Below are positions 33,497-44,318 of a stretch of 64,000 nucleotides of DNA, piece after piece. Each line of letters starts with the position of its first letter. Within the stretch, counting starts at the first letter, position 1. The stretch comes from Nothophaeocryptopus gaeumannii. Its lineage: Eukaryota > Ascomycota > Dothideomycetes > Mycosphaerellales > Mycosphaerellaceae. Below the pieces are notes generated by a model that worked only from the letters and a program-made list of their open reading frames with translations, did not search any database and had not been told where the DNA came from. The position numbers were made by a program, and so were the translations under genes. The stretch covers positions 3,224,001-3,288,000 of the forward strand of contig JASISA010000025.1 of the NCBI GenBank assembly GCA_031771865.1, read 5' to 3'.

Positions 33497-34466
33497 ATGC
33501 CACATGACGTCCGCAAGGGTCTGTTCAGCTGTCTGGGGTATGCGGAGAAAGTTCAAACCAAGCTTTACCGGTTGGCGATCCGAAGAAGCTTGGCCAACGA
33601 AGAGGCTCGGCGCTATCAGTTCCCTTGCCCTCGTACACTACTCGTCGCTCAGGAAGAGTGGTAGGAATCTCGCTTGCCGTGATTTTGCGATGAGTGGCCG
33701 CGTGTACACTCGTTCGTTGCGGTGTCCATGAATAACCCGAGCTGGTGCAGGCCAAGACTTATATAAGACGGCTTCTTGCATGGAACCATGATGCTTAGAT
33801 GACCACCTGAAAGTCTCTTGGAGTGCTGTGCGGTGCTGTCGGCAAAGCTGACTGAGAAGGGAGTTATTCCTGGATGAGGTCTATCAGCCACTGCATCACT
33901 GTCGATCTTCTTATCTTTCGCGTTTGACTTGGCGGTCTTTGCAGGAGATGCACTCGCATATAAATGGACACCATTCCAACGACAGATCGGCTGCTAGGCT
34001 GTCTGACGATACCCTGCGCGAACAAGAGTTTCCGAGATCGGATAGTGAGGCGACGCTTGTTGAGCTCCAACGACCTAGTACGCAGAACACATTGCAGAAC
34101 AACATGGATCGAAGACGGTCGAGTGGTATTGGTGGCGCTGGGAACATGCGTTTGTCTTCCACGTCGCCCTCTCTTGGAAAGGAAGCGTGGTACTGACGTC
34201 CTCCGTAGGCTCCACGCGTGCAGAGATGAAGGCACTTGACCAGGAGTCCTCAACACAGACACATCAGGCTGTGAACAATCCATCTAGCAGTGAGGAGAGG
34301 CAGAGCGAAGGTAAGCTGTCCATCGGTCTGGGGCTGGATCTGAAAAGGCGGAGCTGATGTTTTCGCAGAGGCCCGTCGAAGGAGTTCAACGTGGTCGAGA
34401 GCGAGTGGCAAGTCGTTGATTGACCGCGTTTTGCGAAGATCGTCGGCGGTCGACACAACGAGCTAG
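33497..34466 (+). CDS. small multi-exon hypothetical protein (Ser/Arg-rich)
   Basis: No long ORF shows this gene, but splicing does. Exon 1 starts at ATG 33497 with MPHDVRKGLFSCLGYAEKVQ and runs to about 33660, followed by an Arg/Glu helix. Exon 2 is about 33945-34125, exon 3 is 34209-34310 and exon 4 is 34369-34466. The 83-nt intron (TACTGAC branch point, CGTAG acceptor) and the 58-nt intron (GTAAGC donor, GCTGAT branch point, TCGCAG acceptor) join in phase. The product ends EEARRRSSTWSRASGKSL, then ten more residues and TAG. The exon 1 to exon 2 junction is unresolved: the obvious donor at 33660 is out of phase. A shorter gene starting at ATG 33948 (125 aa) is the fallback. Charged, Ser-rich, no domain; function unknown. 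Confidence 0.5.
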
Positions 34467-35357
34467 ACAGACCCCATCACATCTAGCTGACGGTGGTACT
34501 CGGCGTATTGAGGTAGTCGAATGTATGGTAATCGAAGCCTTTTTGATTCTTGTGAAATCGTCGCCTATCTTTCTAACCGAAGACGTTTTGATGACGGCTG
34601 GCACTGAAGATGAGCGTCATGCCACAAAATCAATTGAGCTCCTTGCACACTGACGAAGGCGCAGACAATAGCTTGCCATTCCTTTTCCGATGCGCGAGCA
34701 TTAGACGGTTCATTCGTCCTTGCGTGGTGGCTTGTCCGCATGCATCGGCACTCCTCCTGCAGATCAAGCTACTGGTCTCCATGATCTTCAGCCTCTATAT
34801 GTCTTCTTCTTGCTCTTACACCCGCAATTTCTCGTATAGCTAGTCGGACAGGTGTCATGAATTTGGCAGTTTGATGTCGCAAGTGAATCGAGCTCGTGGC
34901 GTCCTTGGAGGCATTTTCAAGCATCCATCCCTTCAATTAGACATGAGATAGAAGGCAGTGGCTAGCGTCATAGCTCTCCTGCACGCTATACAATCATTCA
35001 GAAGGTAACTAAACCTGCAAGTTGGGAGGCTTCTGTGTTGTGAAAGAAGAGCAGCAACATCGGACTGAAGTTTCTCCTCGCCGAAAGCACAGACCAAGGC
35101 ACGGAAGGAGTCAAGCTGACCATCTTCGACATCGCGAGAAACAAAGGCATCCATGCGGGTTATGCCCATCGAAGCGGCCCAAAGAGCGTCTACTCCTAAC
35201 TTAACAGAGTGGTCATGCTTCACTGGCCGAAGCCTGCAGTCGATGACGCCAGGCCCTGTGGAGAAGCAGGCTGAGGCGCCAGAACATCCTTCAATTGCAA
35301 TACGTAACTATCTGATCAGCAAGAACACGCTCACGCATTGCCATCACCATTGCCATC
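34467..35357. other. intergenic region with one coding-like minus-strand frame
   Basis: 890 bp upstream of RidA. On the minus strand a frame open from about 35305 to 34933 reads in part LGVDALWAASMGITRMDAFV and DSFRALVCAFGEEKLQSDV. This looks protein-like but has no ATG at its start and no family I recognise. It may be a gene remnant. Confidence 0.35.
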
Positions 35358-35817
35358 ATGCCTTTTCTCGAGCAGACGATTGAGACCGTCCCTGGTGCTC
35401 CGAAGCCGAACTTCAATGCTTACAGCCTAGTCGTGCGGTCCAGCGGCGACACCATCCATGTTGCGGGATGGATGGGTGATGACCCAGAAACCGGGAAGAT
35501 CGTCGAAGGGGGCGTAGGACCTCAGGCGGTATGTCCAAAGGGCAAAGCGATATGCTCTTGCAGATATTGATGGCGCCACGCTCTAGGACCAAGCAATGCA
35601 GAACATTAAAACATGCCTGGAAGCCGCCGGGTCTGGACTCCACAAGATCGTACGCCGCAGGATGTACTTTATGGATATCCAGCGAGACTTGAAAACAGTC
35701 ATGGACGTCTGGGACAAATATGTCCCCAAGCCAAACCCAGTCAGCACTGCAGTTCAGATCAGTGGACTGGCCAAGGAAGGTGCTTTGATTGAGATCGAAG
35801 TCGAGGCCGAAGCGTAG
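35358..35817 (+). CDS. RidA/YjgF-family protein lacking the catalytic Arg
   Basis: Exons 35358-35528 and 35587-35817 with a 58-nt phase-0 intron (GTATGT donor, CTCTAG acceptor) give 133 aa, the usual RidA length. Family features include AYSLVVRSSGDTIHVAGWMG, the helix DQAMQNIKTCLEAAGSGL and the C-terminal strand EGALIEIEVEAEA. Archetypal RidA hydrolyses reactive 2-aminoacrylate and related enamines using an invariant Arg in the P-x-R-(S/T) motif. Here the motif reads NPVSTAVQ, with Ser in that place. The protein may belong to a Rid subgroup with another activity. It opens the 35-45 kb metabolic block. Confidence 0.87.
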
Positions 35818-36543
35818 CCGGTCTCCCACTCGAACTGCAACTCCTCTTCTTGGAAGTCGCACTCTCGCATTGTTCGAACACACCCACACGACGCTTTAGC
35901 GAAGCCTTCCCTTGGCGACGCCCTCCATATGGAGAAGATGCGGATGGAAGTGGAGGTAGAGAGCTTGCCACTCGGGCCAAACTGCGGCGAACAGTGTCAT
36001 TTCTACAAGTGCCTCCAAATGCCGGCATAGTCCGCTCGTGCACATTACTATCCAGATCCACCATGGCCAAAAAGTACGATGCGAATGACCAAAGGCCAAG
36101 AACGCCAAGTTGAGTTCATACAGACCGGCAACGCTGTCGGTTTGCCCTTTCACAGACAGCGCCGGCGTGAGTGCAAAGTATGGACACGACCGACCACCAC
36201 GGTAAGGGCCCTCGGCCTCTTCCGGTTACCGCATGGGCGCTATTTCCTTGGGTCAATGGACCATGTTACTATGGCGAACGTGTTGATTGCATAGGTAGTG
36301 CCTTAGTTCATGCTACAGCGGATATCGTCAAGCGGCAATGCGATCCTCGAGGCTGAAACTGGCCGCCACAAATTCGTTTGAGGACGCCCTTCCCAGGCCA
36401 CCTGCGAGTGTTCCTGCAAGTATCTGTCGAAATGGGCATACTTGGCGTGATTAGCAGTACGACTGCCGTATCAACAATACTTCTGATTCTTCGCAGCATG
36501 TCGACCTCAGACACGCGTTAATACCCTGACAGTCCGTCAAACG
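35818..36543. other. intergenic region
   Basis: About 720 bp between RidA and the GH3 pseudogene. No coding frame supported; 5' parts of the former GH3 gene may lie here but I cannot recognise them. Confidence 0.4.
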
Positions 36544-37666
36544 AATGGCACGTATCCATACCAGAACTCGTCACTTTGCGTGGATGGTAGAGTGGACGAC
36601 CTGGTATCTCGGATGACGTTTGAGGAGAAAGCCGGCCAATTATTCCACGCGCAAACATCCATCGGCGAGAATGGTACTCTGGATCCAGGAACCACAACGC
36701 GGAATGGTAGCCAGAAGCTCATCAGCGAAATGTTCCTTACACACTTCGACTTGGCTGGCGCTGTCGATGAGGTCCGCGAGGCCGTCGAGTGGTATAATTT
36801 GATCCAAGAAACCGCATTGAGCACCCGGCTCGGCATACCAGTAACACTCTCCTCTGGCCCAAGACATACTTTTACTGAAAGCGTTGGGAGTGCTATGTCA
36901 GCAAATGTTTTCTCTCAGTGACCCGAGAGTCTTGGTCTGGCTGCTCTGAGAGGCACAGAGCTCGTCCAGCAGTTCGCCGAAGTGGCGCGTGAGGAGTACA
37001 AGGCTCTTGGACTGCCTGTTACTCTTCATCCTCGAATCTATGTGACCACGGAGCCAAGATGGGCCCGAATTGCCGGCGCCATGGGCGAAGATGCAAATCT
37101 TACTTCCCAGCTGGTTGTCGCATATCTGAGAGGCTTCCAAGGAGAGGAATTTGGTGCTCATTCTGTCTCAACCATCACAAAGCACTTCCCTGGAGGCGGG
37201 CCCATGGAGAATGGAGAAGACAGCCATTTTACGTATGGCAAGAACCAGTGAGTGCTACTACGACTATCTTCAGTTCACAGTCATACTCACAAATTTCAGG
37301 GCGTGCCCTGGCCACAACTTCGATTATCACCTCATTCCAATCAGAGCAGCCATCGCGGCTGGCGCACGTCAGATCATGCCTTACTACTCACGCCCTATCG
37401 GCACTGAGTGGAAAGAAGTTGGCTTCAGCTTCAACAAGGGCATCGTCACCGACTTGCTGCAGCACGAACTTGGTTTCGAAGGCATTGTCTGTTAAGACTG
37501 GTGTCTCATTACTGATACCGTCATTGCTGGCCAAGACATGCCAGCCCGAGCGTGTGGTGTCGAGTACCTCAGTGAGCTGGATCTTCCTAGATCAATGGAG
37601 GCTGTTGAAGCGGCTTTCGAAGATGTGCCATTTGACACTGAGGATCCTTGTTTTTCGATCTGGTGA
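36544..37666 (+). pseudogene. GH3 beta-glucosidase-like pseudogene
   Basis: Recognisable GH3 sequence: RVDDLVSRMTFEEKAGQLFH, then LHPRIYVTTEPRWARIAGAM, HSVSTITKHFPGGGPMENGE, YHLIPIRAAIAAGARQIMPY and SFNKGIVTDLLQHELGFEGI. A TGA (36919-36921) stands where homologues read Trp (FSQWPE), and a TAA (37493-37495) sits just before DWCLITDT. A normal intron (37248-37299, 52 nt, GTGAGT donor, TTTCAG acceptor) is intact and in phase. After about 37560 the family sequence fades; the C-terminal half of the enzyme is missing. The N-terminal Met is also unclear. A secreted or intracellular glycosidase has therefore been lost, fairly recently judging by the well-kept core. Confidence 0.85.
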
Positions 37667-38191
37667 TGAATTGATGTATGCGAAGAGTTGCTGAGGGAAA
37701 AGGAGTAGACACATAGAGGCACGTGTACGTACTGAACGGATCAATCTCGGTTGTGCTTTAGCCCTGCTCTTTACGAGCCTGGAGCACCTCTCACATGTCA
37801 AGGTCGTTTGCAACATCGCCTTTCTTGCAGAAGATGGCAAGGTCCTGCCCACAGACCATGTCTGGTGTTATCGCCCGAGCGGAGACGCAATCTTTGCCGT
37901 CGGCAATGAGCGGTGGGGCAATGACGTCCTCCAAAACCTTCCACAGCATTGGCTCGTGTGCCGAAGGTCCACATTGGCATTCATGTCACGCCTTGCGAAT
38001 ACCTGTTGGACATTCATACAGCTAGAACTATCTTGTAACGCATCCATCTAAGCGATAGCGAATCTGCGATATTTCCCCGGGCTTGGACATGATAGACTGA
38101 AGAGCTCGTGCCCTCAGCATACCAAGGACCGACTAGACATAGATTACAGCACTGCATTGATCGACCTGACCGTTGGACTTTGATAAATAAT
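37667..38191. other. intergenic region
   Basis: About 520 bp between the GH3 relic and the ligase start. It could hide decayed GH3 3' sequence; I could not align it. The ligase promoter lies here. Confidence 0.45.
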
Positions 38192-39859
38192 ATGCCTTTC
38201 AAATCAACATTTCCAGACCTGACGATTCCAGAATGCAACCTCCTATCCTATCTCTTTCCCAACGGCACAGCAGAAACCGATAAGCCACTATGGATCAACG
38301 CAGACGACCCAAACAAATCACTCTCAGCAGCCGATACCCTTCTTCTGATCAAGCGCCTAGCTGTCGGCCTCGACGGGCTCGAAATACCGAAGGGCAAAGC
38401 TATCATGATCGTTGCCCCAAACCACATCTACGTTCCAGTCGCTTTTCTCACGGCCATTGGTTCCGGGCGCATCTTCACGGCAGCAAATCCAATTTATACC
38501 GTTAGCGAGCTGGTGCATCAGATGAAGACTGTCCGCGCTGCTATGGTTCTGGCACATCCCAATGCACTTGAGAAGGTTGCGCAGGCGGCGTCAGAAGCTG
38601 GCGTGCCGGCTGATAGGGTCTATCAGTTCTCAGATGTTGAGGCCACGACGGCGGATCATGATTTGCGGGACTGGCGGTCTATACTGGCTTCAGAATCTGA
38701 AGCACAGAGCTGGCGGTGGGATCCGCTGGAGGGCGCTGCTTCAAGAGAAACAGTTTGTGTCATCAATTTCAGCTCTGGAACCACTGGTTTGCCCAAAGGA
38801 GTTTGCACAACACATTACAACTGGGTTGCAAACGCGATGCAAGTCATTGAATCTCGACTTCACAACACTGGACAGACCGTGGATAAGCCGGCAAATGATC
38901 GATGGCTGGGATTCCTGCCGTGGTATCATGCTTATGCCCAGATGTTCACTCTTGTGATGGCTTGCAAACTTCGACAGCCAGTATACACGATGACTCAATT
39001 TCAACTCGAGCCGTACTTGGAGTACATCACCAAATACAAGATTGTCAACTTGCAGTCTGTACCTCCAGTTGTCACAATGATGAGCAAACGGAAGGGGATT
39101 GAGCAATTGGATTTGAGCAGCGTGAAATGGGTCATGAGTGCAGCTGCCCCTATGAAGAGAGATTTGCAGAATGACATTAGCCGGAAACTGGGTGCTTCAA
39201 TTGTACAAAGCTGGGGGATGACAGAAACAACTTGCACGGGTCTGATGATTCCTGGCACTATGGTAGACGATAGCGGAGCGGCTGGCTACTTGCTTCCCAA
39301 CACCGAAGCTAAACTCGTCGATGAGGAAGGGAAAGAGGTTGGACCTGGGAAGGTCGGAGAAATCTGGGTCAGAGGGCCACAGATGATGCTGCTATACTGG
39401 GAGAATCCGACTGCAACCAAAGACACGAAAACGCAGGACGGATGGCTGAAGACTGGAGATGTCGCAGAACATCGTGACGATAAATTCTGGATTGTCGATA
39501 GACGGAAAGAGCTGATCAAAGTGCGAGGCTTCCAAGTCGCTCCCGCCGAACTAGAAGCATTGTTACTGGAACACGAGGCTGTTCAGGATTGTGCCGTTGT
39601 AGGGCTTCCCAAGGATGACGAGGAGCTTCCGCGGGCTTATGTCGTCCCAAAAGACGAGACGCAGGCGCAAAATATTCCGGAGATCATCCAGCGATATGTC
39701 TCTGAAAAGGCTGCAAGACACAAGAGATTGACTGGTGGTGTCAGCATCGTTGAAGCGATCCCAAGGCTGCTTAGTGGGAAGGTCCAGAGAAAGATTGTGA
39801 AGGAGTGGGCGAAGCAAGACGCTGCGGAGTTGGGTACAAAGACCAAAGCGAAGCTCTAG
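38192..39859 (+). CDS. AMP-dependent acyl/aryl-CoA ligase (4CL-like) with PTS1
   Basis: 555 aa, single exon from the ATG at 38192 (MPFKSTFPDLTIPE), where 4-coumarate:CoA ligase-like proteins begin. ANL-superfamily motifs are in order: P-loop NFSSGTTGLPKGV near residue 195; GMTETTC near 345; then LKTGDVAEHRDDKFWIVDRR, KELIKVRGFQVAPAELEALL and the C-terminal catalytic Lys region LLSGKVQRKIVKEW. The last three residues are AKL, a peroxisomal targeting signal type 1. It would activate an aromatic or fatty acid as acyl-adenylate and then CoA thioester inside the peroxisome. Neighbouring redox genes suggest side-chain or aromatic catabolism; the substrate is unknown. Confidence 0.92.
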   Translation: MPFKSTFPDLTIPECNLLSYLFPNGTAETDKPLWINADDPNKSLSAADTLLLIKRLAVGLDGLEIPKGKAIMIVAPNHIYVPVAFLTAIGSGRIFTAANPIYTVSELVHQMKTVRAAMVLAHPNALEKVAQAASEAGVPADRVYQFSDVEATTADHDLRDWRSILASESEAQSWRWDPLEGAASRETVCVINFSSGTTGLPKGVCTTHYNWVANAMQVIESRLHNTGQTVDKPANDRWLGFLPWYHAYAQMFTLVMACKLRQPVYTMTQFQLEPYLEYITKYKIVNLQSVPPVVTMMSKRKGIEQLDLSSVKWVMSAAAPMKRDLQNDISRKLGASIVQSWGMTETTCTGLMIPGTMVDDSGAAGYLLPNTEAKLVDEEGKEVGPGKVGEIWVRGPQMMLLYWENPTATKDTKTQDGWLKTGDVAEHRDDKFWIVDRRKELIKVRGFQVAPAELEALLLEHEAVQDCAVVGLPKDDEELPRAYVVPKDETQAQNIPEIIQRYVSEKAARHKRLTGGVSIVEAIPRLLSGKVQRKIVKEWAKQDAAELGTKTKAKL

Positions 39860-40109
39860 ATTGTCATTCATATACTCGGCGGTACCTGTACGCGATGCCG
39901 GCTCTCGTATGGAAACCGAAGAGCAATTGCGATTTTCGGAAAGTTTCTGAAGGATCGCTGGGAGGACGCTATTCAACCTTCTAGGGTACAAGAGGCGGCT
40001 AGCAGGATGAATCAGCACACCGTTTCGATACTTGACTTCACCCCGCTTCGGATTGTATGTTTTCTTGATCAATGCACAAGTACATTCTTGGAGACTTCAC
40101 TGGCGAATC

Positions 40110-41525
40110 ATGCACATCGCGATCGTTGGCGGCGGCATTGGAGGCTTGGTCGCAGCTGGATTCCTTGCCAAGGCTGGACACACAGTGACCGTTCTGGAGC
40201 GCAAGGCATCCTCCCAGACCGAAGAAGTTAGGCAAGGACTCAACCAGACGACTAATGCTCGAAGATGTCTGTTTCAACTCGGGATCGAGAAGGAGTTCAT
40301 GGAAGCTGCAGATAGTGGCATGGATCTGCAGATGCGGAACTACAAAGATGGGTCTTGGTTTAAGATCATACATACGCCGAATGGGTATGCAAACATATTT
40401 CAATTTCCATCAGACATTGCTCTTGCTAATTCGAACAGCCACTCTTTCATTCACCGAACGGATCTTGTTCGGATCTTACTGGCCCATGCCACCAAGGCTG
40501 GCGCAGAAGTCCTCCCCAACGAAACGTTCGACAGCATCTTTGCCACCGGCAACGACGTAATCATAAATCTACGAAGTGGCAAAACGCTGCAGGCGGACTT
40601 CGTGATCGGTGCCGATGGTATCAACTCCAAAGTCAGGCAAATACTCTTCTCAGAAGAAGTTTACGGACCAAAGCTCACTGGACACTGCACCTTCCTCGTC
40701 GACGTTCCCAAAGCAGTCATGGAGAATGACGAACTCGCTGCCAAACTATATGAAGCCGGCAAGCATCCTTTCCAGTTCTGGATGGCTCCGGAGCGAAGTA
40801 TCGTTGCATGGACCATGAGCTCACGAGGTCTGTATCATCTACAATTGAACGATCACCAATACGATGATGGAGCTGCATACGGGAATTACGATGACGGAAA
40901 TCAGAGTAACATTGCGAATGTTACAAATACAGACGCCGTGAGGCAGCGCTGGGGAGATCACGAGCCGGCGATCCGACATCTACTGAAAGAGACATCGGTG
41001 TGTACACGCTGGAAGATCGCGGAAGTGCCTCAGCTGCCTTCATGGTCAGACGAGACTGGTAGAATCATCTTGCTTGGTGATGCTGCTCATGCTTTTCCTC
41101 CCGTACGTATCGTCCCTTGAGTACGCTCTATATCGCATGCTCACGGCTACATAGTACTCTGGCCAAGGCGCCGCAACAGCGATCGAAGACGCAACGCTTC
41201 TCGCTACACTGATCGTTGACAACGGCTCAGCAAGATCACCTCGCGATATTGCTCAGGCATACGAGAACTTACGTCGACCACGTGTTGACGGGTTTCGAGA
41301 GATCATTCGAAATAACATCGAGCAATGGTCCAAGTCTTTCGAGACAGCTAATGAGGCGAGAGAAACCTGGGCTGAGGAGAGGGGTAAACGTACCGAGGAT
41401 GGAGAGGCGCCGAAGAGATATCGGTGGATTGATAATTATGATGCGATTGCTGAGGTGAGTACGCTAAAGTCCGGTACGATGCATTTACTGACTGGTCATA
41501 GGCGAGAAGCTATCGCTTTGATTAG
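40110..41525 (+). CDS. FAD-dependent aromatic-type monooxygenase
   Basis: Exons 40110-41102, 41155-41454 and 41502-41525; introns of 52 nt (GTACGT donor) and 47 nt (GTGAGT donor, ACTGAC branch point). 438 aa. The dinucleotide motif IVGGGIGGLVAAGFLAKAGH starts at residue 4, followed by acidic VLERK. The second FAD motif is RIILLGDAAHAFPPYSGQGA, spanning intron 1. DFVIGADGINSKVR supplies the DG motif. This is the PHBH-fold group A flavoprotein family (salicylate hydroxylase-like), which hydroxylates aromatic substrates using NAD(P)H. No signal peptide. The last exon encodes only ARSYRFD. Both neighbours are metabolic enzymes, which suggests a shared pathway. Confidence 0.92.
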
Positions 41526-41576
41526 AAGTTATCGATTACACACAATACTTATACCTCACGGTGAGACCGAGCAACA

Positions 41577-42735
41577 TCATATTTTGATAACCATTTTTCC
41601 GACTTGCTTGCCTTCCCACAGATACTGAATCGCCTTGTCTGCCTCATTTAAGGAGTACGTCGAATCGATGATATCGTCAAATCGTATGCGAGTTGCCTCC
41701 AGCGCAGCGACAAGATCTTCCTGATCAGTTCTTGAGCCAGCGTTGATACCCCTGTAAAGGTCAGCAGATGTTCATCGACAAATTCATTCTACACTCACCT
41801 CAGGTTGACCCTCCGATCAATGAGCGTAGGAAGGATCTCTTCGGCCTCGCTCCATCCCTGTCGATTACTCAAATAGCCAACCACGCTTACAATGCCCCCT
41901 CTGCGGGTGCATCTCAAACTCCTAACGACTGTCTGCGGGCCTCCGTTCTCAAGAACAAGATCCACGCCAATACCATTCGTCAATTTCAGGACTACCTCAT
42001 GCCAATTCGGATTGCTCGCATAATTGACAGTCTTGATAGGAACCGGACCCGGAAATCTCTCGACAACCTGCTTAAGCTTCTGATCACTCGACGACGACAG
42101 AATAATATCATATCCAGCCGCCCTCGCAAGCTTCACAGCGAACATCGACACCCCTCCCGTACCTATCAACCACATCAGTACCAACTGGTTACATCACCAC
42201 ACCGATTACATTGTTCTTACTTACCTTGTATGAGCACACTAGCCCCAACACAAACCCCCCTCAACGCACTCCAAGCCGTCACCCCCGCACAAGGGACCAA
42301 ACACGCCTCTTCCCAAGGCAGATAGTCTGGCAATTTCGTACATACCCTCTCCTCCAACACCAACCAATCCGCCAATACCCCATCTTCATCTGCCGCCAAC
42401 CAAGACCTCTTCACCTCGCGGCCAGTGATGTTCTCCGTATCGGTTATGGGTCCTGCGCGGTCCCCCACAGCAAATCGTGTCACGCCGGGGCCTATGGCAT
42501 GGACGGTTCCGGCTGCGTCGTTGCAGAGAATTCCGTGCGGGATGACGGGCCAAGGGTTTCCGCCATTGGCTATGTTTGCGTCGCGGTAGTTTAGGGAGAT
42601 AGCATGCACCTTGATCAGAACCGAGAATGGAAGCAATGGGTCTGGTAGCTTTTCTTCGATGATTTCAACTTTTGGGGCTCCCGGGGTGTGATCGTCTGTT
42701 CTGCGGCCTGCGCGGCGGGTGCTTGGGAGGGACAT
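41577..42735 (-). CDS. MDR-superfamily alcohol dehydrogenase / quinone oxidoreductase
   Basis: Exons 42735-42225, 42162-41799 and 41751-41577; introns of 62 nt (GTAAGT donor) and 47 nt (GTGAGT donor, GCTGAC branch point). 349 aa, normal length. GroES-like N-terminal part: VLIKVHAISLNYRDANIANG and GTVHAIGPGVTRFAVGDRA. Nucleotide-binding motif GTGGVSMFAVKLARAAG spans intron 1. The structural and catalytic Cys/His zinc ligands of classical ADHs are absent, so it is closer to zinc-free NADPH:quinone or enone reductases. It converges on the FAD monooxygenase with only about 50 bp between stop codons. Confidence 0.9.
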
Positions 42736-43123
42736 GGTGAGTTTTGGCCGATGAAGCTGTTTTCACGAGGGCGTTCAATGGGAGTGACAGGGACATTATA
42801 TTGTCGTTTGGGGACACCTTAGTTTGAGAGCAATGCTAACATATCCTGACGGAGTTGATCTCCACTTTCTGCAGGAACGAGACGAAGCTCTCGTGTGAAA
42901 TTACCCAATTGGGATAACCAAATGCTACGACAATTTGACCTGTTTGAGGTCCAATGCTCTTGGACCTATATCCAACTGGTAAACATTCAGATAAAAAGAG
43001 CGTCGAAGGATCGATAAGGGAGCCGGGGTTTTTCTTCGTTGATCACCTCTCTAACCACGTCAATCATCTCACCATACTCGCAACCATGGCAAACCCCAAC
43101 AAGGGAAGCCCCGAAGACTACGC
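42736..43123. other. divergent intergenic region
   Basis: About 390 bp between the MDR start and the first codon of the enolase-superfamily pseudogene. It would have contained both promoters. Nothing else seen. Confidence 0.5.
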
Positions 43124-44219
43124 ATGAACCGCATCGATGTCTTCCAACTTGACCTGCCCTACTCAGGCGGAACCTACCATCTTTCCAACAATCGCACCTA
43201 CACTTCCTTCGACGCCGCAATCGTCCGCATAACAACCCAACACCGGCGTCTAAGGCTGGGGCGAATCAACCCCTTTCGGCACAAACTACATAGCGGCCCA
43301 CGCCTTGGGAATTCGCGCGGCCATAGCAGAAATCGCCCCTCATCTCATCGGTCTCGATGCCCGGCGCGTCGATCGGGTGAATGAAGTTATGGAGCAGGCG
43401 TTACTGGGGAACGAGAGTGCAAAATCAGCGATCGATATAGCATATTGATACATTTTCGCAAAGTGGCGTGGATTGCCGGTTTGTGAATTGAGAATTCTTT
43501 GGCGGTAGCACAGAACATCAGATGCCGGTGATAGATTCCATACCCGTGGGTGAGCCCGAGGAGATGAAATCGCATATGGGAAAGATGAGATGGAAAGGGT
43601 TATGTTTGTCATTCCGTGAAAGTAGGAGATGATCCAGGAGAGGATCGCGAAAGCTTTGGATAATGAGAAACCTGGGGAGTTTCATCTTGTGCATTGTAAT
43701 GGCGGGTTGACAGTGGAAAGCTGTTTGAGGATGTTAAGACTTTGTTCTGGAAGCGCCTTGTGTAACGTGGAGGGAAAGTGTTTCATTGAGAAGGAGGCTC
43801 CGACCGATATACCGATTATCTGGGACGAGCTGGCGACTGATGATGCTGCCATCGTAAGAATGATTGCTGATGATGCGAGTGAGGGGGTTCATTTGAAGAT
43901 TTCCAAAGCTGGGGGGTTGACTAGGGGTCGACGTCAGCGGGATATGTGTATCGCGGCTGGGTATACCATCTCTGTGATGGATACGATTGGGTCTGCGATT
44001 GCTTTTACGGCGATTGTGCATTTGGCTCAGACGATTCCGGGGCAAAATCTGAGGTGCATTCTGGAGTGTAGAGAATTGGTGACAGTGGGGACAGCAGATG
44101 GAGCATATGAAGGTGCCTTCGATGTTAAGGATGGCAAAACCACTGCACCTACTGTGCCTGGATTGGGAATCGTGCCTCGTCTGGACGTTTTGGGCGAACC
44201 CCTTGCAAACTACTCATAA
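43124..44219 (+). pseudogene. enolase-superfamily (mandelate racemase/MLE-like) pseudogene
   Basis: It starts normally (MNRIDVFQLDLPYSGGTYHL) and ends normally (TVPGLGIVPRLDVLGEP), but the middle is broken. The frame shifts near 43230 into NTGV-stop-GWGESTPFG and continues IAEIAPHLIGLDARRVDRV to IDIAY-stop, then another shift and stop. From 43629 one frame is open again: GEFHLVHCNGGLTVE, then DVPIIWDELATDDAAI-like sequence (T-D-I-P here), LKISKAGGLTRGRRQRDMC, and TIGSAIAFTAIVHLAQT. The Lys, Asp and Glu ligand regions of the enolase barrel are partly recognisable. At least two frameshifts and three stops make it non-functional as a full enzyme. The family racemises or dehydrates carboxylic acids. 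Confidence 0.88.
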
Positions 44220-44318
44220 TCTGCAACATGTTAGTAAAGGCACTTGACAATGTGATCAGACGAATCTTGGTCTGTCTCACGCAAGCCTTTTCCACATTCC
44301 CAAATGCTGCCTTTTCCG

